This document shows, piece after piece, positions 32,789-38,666 of a stretch of 64,000 nucleotides of DNA. Origin of the DNA: Caldilineaceae bacterium (GTDB taxonomy: Bacteria > Chloroflexota > Anaerolineae > Caldilineales > Caldilineaceae); contig JAHBVF010000028.1 in the NCBI GenBank assembly GCA_019637685.1, forward strand, positions 1-64,000, read 5' to 3'. Both the position numbers and the translations under genes were made by a program. The notes below the pieces were generated by a model. That model did no database searches. It saw nothing but the letters and a program-made list of their open reading frames with translations, and was not told the origin of the DNA. Position 1 is the first letter of the stretch. Every line of letters begins with the position of its first letter.

Positions 32789-33184
32789 GTGTATGATGTG
32801 ATTATGGATATGCAAAAAATAGGAGAGAGAGTTCTATTGAGTAGACGCAGGGTGATGAATCAAACCACCCTTGGCAGCCTTGTTGGCCTCAGCCAGGCTC
32901 GTATCAGCGAACTGGAAAGGGGAGACTTCAAGGGGATAGACATCGGCCTGGTGGAAGAACTTGCGAGAGTGTTGGAGGTCAGCCCGCAATACCTCGCGGG
33001 GTGGACTGACGATCCCTTATATGAAATTAACGAAGAACCAACAAACAGAGATGGTTCGTCTCACCACATAGACCCTGCAACAAGAGAACTTCTCGATATA
33101 ATCGAAGACCTGGACGCTGACCAGCGACGGCGCTTTGTAGACGCGGCCAAACTGTTGCTGGGCGTTCCCCGCATCATTGAATGA
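32789..33184 (+). CDS. XRE-family repressor (CI/Stl-like)
   Basis: 131 residues. The helix-turn-helix spans about residues 20-60: QTTLGSLVGLSQARISELER with GDFKGIDIGLVEELARVLEV and SPQYLAGWTD. The C-terminal helical part (REQLLDIIEDLDADQRRRF-like RELLDIIEDLDADQRRRFVD) probably dimerises. There is no peptidase domain, so release would need an anti-repressor rather than RecA-driven self-cleavage. Start GTG 32789 follows CAGGA; ATGs at 32804 and 32810 are alternatives. It diverges from the early operon and likely represses it. Confidence 0.88.
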   Translation: MYDVIMDMQKIGERVLLSRRRVMNQTTLGSLVGLSQARISELERGDFKGIDIGLVEELARVLEVSPQYLAGWTDDPLYEINEEPTNRDGSSHHIDPATRELLDIIEDLDADQRRRFVDAAKLLLGVPRIIE

Positions 33185-33383
33185 GACAGATAATGAATCA
33201 AATACAAGTTTCATTACATCGCCTGGCATTGCGCCTGCGCTGGAAGAAACGCGTATGGCTTGTGTGGACAAACGAAGAGGGGTGGATAGTGCTGTGAGGG
33301 GGCGAACCGCAAACCTTTACAACCGGAAATTCAACTATGCAACCAAAAACCTTATAACCTAGAAATACTGCCAGTGTAGAGGT

Positions 33384-33407
33384 TTGACAAAAAACCGCGG
33401 ACGTGTA

Positions 33408-33411
<4 letters not shown>
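33384..33411 (+). promoter_or_regulatory. Outward promoter at the right end, completed by the att core
   Basis: TTGACA (33384-33389), 16-nt spacer, TACAAT (33406-33411), whose last four bases (CAAT) are the first of the 48-bp att repeat. In the integrated form it reads through attR into the host terminator at 33500. In the excised circle it would read across attP toward the integrase. The gap 33185-33407 holds no convincing gene. Confidence 0.7.
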
Positions 33412-33456
<45 letters not shown>

Positions 33457-33499
33457 TATGTAACCACAGCAGTTTGTGATATTGTGCCACTTCGGTGGG

Positions 33500-33535
33500 A
33501 TGCCGTCGATTTGATAGATTTACGACGGCATTTTT
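33500..33535 (+). terminator. Original terminator of the tRNA-Pro locus
   Basis: ATGCCGTCG (33500-33508) pairs exactly with CGACGGCAT (33523-33531), followed by a T run (33531-33535). It was presumably the tRNA terminator before integration separated them. Confidence 0.8.
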
Positions 33536-33573
33536 ATTGCAAGAAAACCCGACCCGGTCTGACAGCGGGAGGG

Positions 33574-33579
33574 TATAAT
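33574..33579 (+). promoter_or_regulatory. Consensus -10 (TATAAT) upstream of the pdtaS-like gene
   Basis: TATAAT at 33574-33579 lies upstream of the leader terminator. No good -35 sits 16-18 nt before it, so an activator or a different sigma factor may be needed. Confidence 0.45.
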
Positions 33580-33613
33580 CAGAGACAAGACGGCAACGAA
33601 GCCACTTGCGACA

Positions 33614-33648
33614 AAGCCAATGGCATGCGTGCCATCGGCTTTTTTTTT
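33614..33648 (+). terminator. Strong intrinsic terminator in the pdtaS-like leader (possible attenuator)
   Basis: AAGCC-A-ATGGCA (33614-33625) pairs with TGCCAT-C-GGCTT (33630-33641), tetraloop TGCG, then nine Ts. It lies after the TATAAT and 13 bp before the CCAGGAG ribosome-binding site of the gene at 33672. The position between a promoter and a regulatory gene suggests attenuation; ANTAR proteins act by such antitermination. Confidence 0.75.
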
Positions 33649-33671
33649 GCAGGAATACGACCAGGAGTTGT

Positions 33672-35228
33672 ATGGACGCCCGCATCGAGAAGTGCCCCCA
33701 GTTGACAGAACGGGATGTCGCCCTGCTCTATCGGGTGGAGCAGGGGTTGCACCTGACCGCGGATGTGAGCCGGGCCGATGTGTTGCTCTTCTGCCAATGG
33801 AACGCCCACCAATTGCTGGCAGCCTGCCACGCGGCCCCCCATTCCATCTCGTCCATCTATATCAACGACGTCACAGGACGGCTCTATGAAACTAAAGAGC
33901 ATCCCCTGGTTTTGCGTGCCCTGACCACAGACAGGCCGGGAACCCAGGCCCGACAGGTGCTCAGCAGCGGTGCCCCGGTGATCCAGCAGGTGTACCCCAT
34001 CCACAACGCCGCCAACCGGGTGATCGCAGCCCTGCTCTTCGAGACAAACCTGATCGAGTCCGAACGTCAGCGCCGTCGGGCCAAGCCATTCCGCACAGCC
34101 GTGGCCTGGCTGCACGGAATGGCCGTGCGGGGCGAGATCGAAATCCCCGAACCCATCAGCCGTTTTGAATCCCTGGACGGGATTTATGTGGTGGACGAGG
34201 AATCCAGCATCCGCTATATGAGCGGCATTGCCACCAATCTCTTCCGCACCATTGGGCTGGCAACGGACATGCGCGGACAGCCCGTTTCCGCGCTGGAACC
34301 CATTGACGCTGAATTGGTGGACAACGCGATGCAGGCCAACCGCTGTGTGGAACTGCGCCACGAATCTGACGATGGCCGGGTGTGGGTACGCACAGTGCTG
34401 CCCCTGCGCGCACCGCCATCGAGCTGGCAACGCACTCGACGCACAATGGAGCGCCGTCTGCCCTGGCGACAGGCCGCCATCGCGGAGAAGGCCCCCCAGG
34501 TGGATGGCGCGCTGGTGATGGTGCATAACCGAACCGAAGCTGTACAAAAAGAGCGGGAACTGAATGTCAAGTCGGCAATGATCCAGGAAGTCCACCACCG
34601 GGTCAAGAACAACTTGCAGACGATTGCCGCCATTCTGCGCATCCAGGCCCGGCGCTGCGACAGCGACGAAGCCCGCCAACATTTGGGGGATGCGGTCAAC
34701 CGCATTCTGAGTATGTCGGTGATCCACGAATATTTGAGCCAGGACGAACACCGACCGATCAATATACGCGATCTCTGTTTGCGGATTATCAGCCAGGCCC
34801 AGCAGGTGGCTGTCAATCCCAGCCAGCAGATTGCCATTGATGTGGCTGGCCCCAATATTCGCCTGCCCGCGGGCCAGGCTACGGCCACCGCGCTGGTGGT
34901 CAACGAACTGTTGCTCAACGCTATCGAGCACGGGCTGCGGGGGCGACCCCAGGGCCGGGTGTTGATACAACTGGAGGACTTGGGCGATTGGGTGCGCCTG
35001 CTGGTGGAGGACGATGGGCTGGGACTCCCGGATGACTTCCAACCTGCCCAGAGCCGCAGCCTGGGTTTGCAGATTATCAACACCCTTGTGACGGATGATC
35101 TGAAAGGAAACCTGGCTTTTGAATCAGCCAAAACCGCGGCAAATGGCGCGGAATCCACAGCCCAGGGCACGCGGGTGGTGGTCGCTTTTCCCAAACGGTC
35201 AGCCATGACCGAGCCGTCGGTCAGCTAA
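33672..35228 (+). CDS. PdtaS-like sensor histidine kinase (HisKA_2)
   Basis: 518 residues. The N-terminal GAF-like/H_kinase_N domain (VALLYRVEQGLHLTADVSRA), a PAS-like domain (FESLDGIYVVDEESSIRYMS) and a HisKA_2 dimerisation domain with EVHHRVKNNLQTIAAILRIQ (phospho-His at about H308/H309) precede an HATPase_c domain with NELLLNAIEHG and DDGLGLP. This is the PdtaS plan, which phosphorylates an ANTAR-type response regulator; one is encoded next. There is no membrane segment, so it is a soluble sensor. ATG 33672 follows CCAGGAG. The input signal is unknown. Confidence 0.9.
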   Translation: MDARIEKCPQLTERDVALLYRVEQGLHLTADVSRADVLLFCQWNAHQLLAACHAAPHSISSIYINDVTGRLYETKEHPLVLRALTTDRPGTQARQVLSSGAPVIQQVYPIHNAANRVIAALLFETNLIESERQRRRAKPFRTAVAWLHGMAVRGEIEIPEPISRFESLDGIYVVDEESSIRYMSGIATNLFRTIGLATDMRGQPVSALEPIDAELVDNAMQANRCVELRHESDDGRVWVRTVLPLRAPPSSWQRTRRTMERRLPWRQAAIAEKAPQVDGALVMVHNRTEAVQKERELNVKSAMIQEVHHRVKNNLQTIAAILRIQARRCDSDEARQHLGDAVNRILSMSVIHEYLSQDEHRPINIRDLCLRIISQAQQVAVNPSQQIAIDVAGPNIRLPAGQATATALVVNELLLNAIEHGLRGRPQGRVLIQLEDLGDWVRLLVEDDGLGLPDDFQPAQSRSLGLQIINTLVTDDLKGNLAFESAKTAANGAESTAQGTRVVVAFPKRSAMTEPSVS

Positions 35229-35381
35229 AATGGTGTTCGCTTGAAAACCGGAATGTGACCCGTGTCGGTTGCATCTGTCGAAACCAAGCGGATGCGTCCT
35301 GTCCGTTCCTCGGTTGCGACAGGCTCAATCAGTGTCACAGATCAGAGGAAACGCTCGGCTTCAAAGTGGTGTTACGCCAAC

Positions 35382-35439
35382 AGGGATAGAATGGGTCGGC
35401 AACCGCACAACGCGGGCGACCGCTATTTCATTCTACCCT
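35382..35439. repeat. Hairpin in the pdtaS-pdtaR interval
   Basis: AGGGATAGAATG (35382-35393) pairs with CATTCTACCCT (35429-35439) with one bulge. GGTCG (35394-35398) and CGACC (35417-35421) pair inside. It sits in the 294-bp gap between kinase and regulator genes, where nothing else is seen. Confidence 0.6.
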
Positions 35440-35522
35440 CCGCCCAGTGGCTGTGATAGAATATCTTTCTGGATAGGGCAAACAAAATTTAGGGTGGACA
35501 GAAGGAAACTGAGGAGAGAAAC

Positions 35523-36107
35523 GTGGAGCGAACACGAATTATTATTGCGGATGATGAGTCCCTCATTCGCATTGACCTGCGCGAAATGCTCACAAACCTG
35601 GGCTATCTGGTCGTGGGCGATGTGGGAGACGGGCGCAGCGCTGTCAACCTAGCCAAGGAACTGCGCCCGGATATTGTGATTATGGACATCAAAATGCCGG
35701 ATATGGATGGCATTGAAGCTGCGCGTATCCTGACCGAAGAGCGTATCGCGCCGGTCCTGCTGCTGAGCGCCTATAGCCAGCAGGAATTGGTGACAAAGGC
35801 CAGAGAAGCGGGTGTGGCCGGCTATCTGGTCAAACCCTTCCGCGAGAGCGACCTGACCCCGGCCATTGAAGTCGCGCTCTCCCGCTTCACCGAATTCCGC
35901 ACCCTGGAACGGGAAGTGGGGGATCTGCGGGAAACCCTGGAAACCCGTAAAATCGTTGAACGGGCCAAAGGCATTCTGATGGACAGTCAGGGACTCAACG
36001 AGGCCGAAGCCTTCCGGCGCATCCAGAAAATGAGTATGAACAACCGCAAACCCATGCGCACCGTGGCCGAGGCCATTATTCTCGCCCATCAGGTCGGGGA
36101 CCATTGA
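35523..36107 (+). CDS. PdtaR-like response regulator with ANTAR output domain
   Basis: 194 residues. The receiver domain has IIIADDESLIR, the phospho-Asp in IVIMDIKMPDMDG, and Lys in GYLVKPFRESD. After a helix (FRTLEREVGDLRETLETRKI) the ANTAR domain has ERAKGILMDSQGLNEAEAFR then IQKMSMNNRKPMRTVAEAII, with the expected conserved residues. ANTAR proteins bind RNA hairpins and prevent termination. GTG start with GAGGAG upstream. It is followed 13 bp later by the glycosyltransferase operon. Confidence 0.93.
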   Translation: MERTRIIIADDESLIRIDLREMLTNLGYLVVGDVGDGRSAVNLAKELRPDIVIMDIKMPDMDGIEAARILTEERIAPVLLLSAYSQQELVTKAREAGVAGYLVKPFRESDLTPAIEVALSRFTEFRTLEREVGDLRETLETRKIVERAKGILMDSQGLNEAEAFRRIQKMSMNNRKPMRTVAEAIILAHQVGDH

Positions 36108-36120
36108 GCCGGAGACGGGC

Positions 36121-36861
36121 ATGAAACTTTCGGTGATAATGCCGGTCTATAACGAAGTCGCCACGTTGGAAGAGATTGTGCGCCGGGTGCTGGCTGTGGA
36201 CCTGACTATCAACGGCGACGGCTCGAATCCTATCATCGGCCAGCCGGTTGCATTGGAGCGGGAGATCGTCATTGTGGACGACGGCTCCACCGACGGCACG
36301 CGGGAGATTTTGGATGGCTGGCGCAATGAAGGCCACCCCGATGTGCGCATTATTTATCACGCCGACAACGGCGGCAAAGGGGCGGCCCTGCGCACCGGCT
36401 TCGAGGAAGCCACCGGCGATATTCTTGTGATTCAGGACGCAGACCTGGAATACGATCCCAGAGATTTTGGCAAGCTGCTGGAACCGATTCTGGAAGGGCG
36501 CACATCTGTTGTCTATGGCAGCCGCTTTTTGGGCGGTCCCCGCTCGGCCATGAGCCTGGCCCATACGATTGGCAACAAAGGCATCACACTGCTGACAAAC
36601 CTGCTCTACGGCACAATCCTGAGCGATATGGAGACCTGCTACAAATGCTTTCGCCGGGATGTGATCGCGGGGATGCCCCTGCACAGCCGACGTTTTGAGA
36701 TCGAGCCGGAATTGACAGCTAAAATTCTCAAACGGGGCCATTCCATCTTCGAAGTCCCCATCAGCTACAATGGCCGGGAATTCCACGAAGGCAAGAAGCT
36801 TACCTGGCGGGACGGCTTCAGCGCCATCGCCACGCTGATCAAATATCGTTTCGTGGACTGA
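36121..36861 (+). CDS. Family 2 glycosyltransferase (dolichol-phosphate mannosyltransferase-like)
   Basis: 246 residues. GT-A fold with SVIMPVYNEVATLEEIVRRV, nucleotide-binding DDGSTDGTREIL, and the catalytic metal motif QDADLEYDPRDF (DXD in DAD). GSRFLGGPRSAMSLAHTIGN is typical of the DPM1/GtrB branch, which makes a polyprenyl-phosphate sugar. There is no C-terminal membrane segment. The product would feed the next gene, an ArnT-like transferase. The residues LTINGDGSNPIIGQPV form a small insertion before the DDGS motif. Confidence 0.9.
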   Translation: MKLSVIMPVYNEVATLEEIVRRVLAVDLTINGDGSNPIIGQPVALEREIVIVDDGSTDGTREILDGWRNEGHPDVRIIYHADNGGKGAALRTGFEEATGDILVIQDADLEYDPRDFGKLLEPILEGRTSVVYGSRFLGGPRSAMSLAHTIGNKGITLLTNLLYGTILSDMETCYKCFRRDVIAGMPLHSRRFEIEPELTAKILKRGHSIFEVPISYNGREFHEGKKLTWRDGFSAIATLIKYRFVD

Positions 36862-38666
36862 TGGCAGGCCACATCTCCACCCGCACTATTCCATTCCCGT
36901 TTGCCCCATCCTTCCTTTCCGGGGCACAAATGGCGCTGTGGGCCTGGGCCAAACGGCTGGCTCTGCCCGCTCTCTGCCTGGGCGGCTTTGCCCTGCGTCT
37001 ACACCTCCTCTCTGCCTGGCCTTTCCGGGAAGACGAGGCAATGTACAGCGTCTGGGCGCTCCATCTGTGGCGGGTGGACCCCTGGGCGCTGACCCTCTGG
37101 CCGGACAAACCGCCCCTCTTTCTCTGGCTGCTGGGCGGCACTTTCCAGCTTTTTGGTCCCTCCGAAGCCGCGGCCCGCCTGCTCAACATCGCCGCCGACA
37201 CACTGACAATCGGCGTCGTGGCCGCCACCGCTCGGCATCTGTGGAATCGTTGGGCCGGTTTCTTCGCTGCCACCGCCTACACCCTCAGCCCCTTCGCCAT
37301 CAGCTTTTCTCCCACCGCCTACACCGACCCGACCCTCGTCCTGTGGGGAATGCTGGCTCTTCTCGCCAGCCTCACCCGTCGGCCTTTTTGGGCCGGTCTC
37401 TTTTTGGCCGCGGCCATCGCCACCAAACAGCAGGGCCTTCTCTACGCGCCGCTGATTGTAGGGATGATTTTTCTAACCACAAAGACACAACGGCACAAAG
37501 AAGAAGTGCCAAAACGGATGGCACGTGGCAGACGGCAAATGGCGGGTGACGCCACTGCTCATTTGCTATTCGCCATTCGCTATTCACCATTCGCTATTTT
37601 TTGCCTCGGCTTCGCCCTCCTCACCGGCCCCATCCTCCTCTGGGACGCGTCCCGCTGGGCAGTGGCTCCTTCGCCCTGGGATTTAAGCGTGCAAAATTAC
37701 GCGCCGCTCGCCTTTCTTCCGCCAGAGAATTGGCTGCCCCGCCTGGCCCACTGGGGGGAAGTGGCGTGGCAGCTTGCAGGAAGCTGGTGGGTGAGTGGCG
37801 TCTGGATTTTGGGCATTGGGTATTGGGTGCTGGCGTCCAGATCGCAATTCGCAATTCGCCATTCGCTATTCGCCATTATTCTCCTCTGGTCAGCCGGTTT
37901 TGCTGTTTTACATATCGTCACATCTGTTCAAATCTGGGACCGCTATCTGCTGCCGCTTGCACCGATGTTGGCGCTATTTGTCGGGTGGATGGGCCAACAC
38001 CTGACAGCGCAGCCGCCGAATCAATTCAGCGGCTGGTACAGGAAACCCGTTGAAACGGGTTGGGTTGGCCATCATTTCAGCGCGTTTCAACGCACTTCCC
38101 GTAACAGGTGTCGGTTTCAACCGATGCTGGGTATGGCCGCACTGCTGCTTCTTCTCCTCCCGCCCGCGCTGACCGCTGCCCAGGGCGGCCTGCCTGTGGG
38201 CGGGGATCACGGCGACTACGCGGGGCTGAACGAAAGCATCGCCTGGCTGCGGGCCAACGCGCCGACGGATGCAATCGTCTATCACCGGGATGTGAGCTGG
38301 CAATTGCGCTTTGCCTTCTTCGCTGGAGCACCGGCTGACCCCAACGCCTCGGATTTTGAGTTGCGCTGGTTTCCCAACGCGGTCTATCTGGCCGACAACG
38401 CGGCCAAAAGCCCCGCCCGCCGCAAGTTCCTCATCGAACCGACTTGGGCAACCGTCGACTCCGCGGCCCAGCGCCTGCAACAGCGTTCCATCGGCTGGCA
38501 AACGCGTCTACGCGCCGCCAACTTCACTCTCTACGAGCTGACCAGCCCGCCCGCGCTCCCCTGTGACTGGTGTCTTTGCACAGACCGGACAACGCCCACA
38601 TTCCCCGACTGGTTCGTCAGGCCAGCATCTCAGCATCTCATCCTCCCGTTGGGAGCGCTGCCATGA
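36861..38666 (+). CDS. ArnT-like integral membrane glycosyltransferase (GT-C)
   Basis: 601 residues with about ten to twelve transmembrane helices. The family-typical acidic loop is FREDEAMYSVWALHLW, and DKPPLFLWLLG and TAYTDPTLVLWGMLA fit the PMT_2 domain. It would transfer a sugar from polyprenyl phosphate outside the membrane. Its ATG overlaps the preceding stop (TGATGG). Three in-frame, repeat-derived insertions interrupt it (37476-37610, 37837-37875, 38043-38110), encoding segments such as TKTQRHKEEVPKRMARGRR that look nothing like membrane protein sequence. Confidence 0.85.
   Translation: MAGHISTRTIPFPFAPSFLSGAQMALWAWAKRLALPALCLGGFALRLHLLSAWPFREDEAMYSVWALHLWRVDPWALTLWPDKPPLFLWLLGGTFQLFGPSEAAARLLNIAADTLTIGVVAATARHLWNRWAGFFAATAYTLSPFAISFSPTAYTDPTLVLWGMLALLASLTRRPFWAGLFLAAAIATKQQGLLYAPLIVGMIFLTTKTQRHKEEVPKRMARGRRQMAGDATAHLLFAIRYSPFAIFCLGFALLTGPILLWDASRWAVAPSPWDLSVQNYAPLAFLPPENWLPRLAHWGEVAWQLAGSWWVSGVWILGIGYWVLASRSQFAIRHSLFAIILLWSAGFAVLHIVTSVQIWDRYLLPLAPMLALFVGWMGQHLTAQPPNQFSGWYRKPVETGWVGHHFSAFQRTSRNRCRFQPMLGMAALLLLLLPPALTAAQGGLPVGGDHGDYAGLNESIAWLRANAPTDAIVYHRDVSWQLRFAFFAGAPADPNASDFELRWFPNAVYLADNAAKSPARRKFLIEPTWATVDSAAQRLQQRSIGWQTRLRAANFTLYELTSPPALPCDWCLCTDRTTPTFPDWFVRPASQHLILPLGALP
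37476..37610 (+). repeat. Repeat-derived insertion 1 in the ArnT-like gene
   Basis: ACCACAAAGACACAACGGCA (from 37476) is a half-copy of the intergenic family at 3862. It is followed by ATTTGCTATTCGCCATTCGC (37561-) and more TTCGC-type units. It encodes TKTQRHKEEVPK... and HLLFAIRYSPFAIF in frame. Confidence 0.75.
37837..37875 (+). repeat. Repeat-derived insertion 2 in the ArnT-like gene
   Basis: TCGCAATTCGCAATTCGCCA onward is a run of TTCGC(A/T)ATTCGC units encoding SQFAIRHSLFAII, the same pattern as insertion 1 and as the unit at 39188 in the next gene. Confidence 0.7.
38043..38110 (+). repeat. Repeat-derived insertion 3 in the ArnT-like gene
   Basis: AACCCGTTGAAACGGGTT (38044-38061) is a perfect 8-bp-arm palindrome, followed by CGCGTTTCAACGC and GGTTTCAACC. 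In frame it encodes KPVETGWVGHHFSAFQRTSR between two membrane segments. Confidence 0.7.

Noticed and set aside
33177..33362. 61-codon frame after the XRE repressor (TTG start), possible excisionase
   Set aside because: Overlaps the repressor end, has no ribosome-binding site and shows no HTH; left unannotated.
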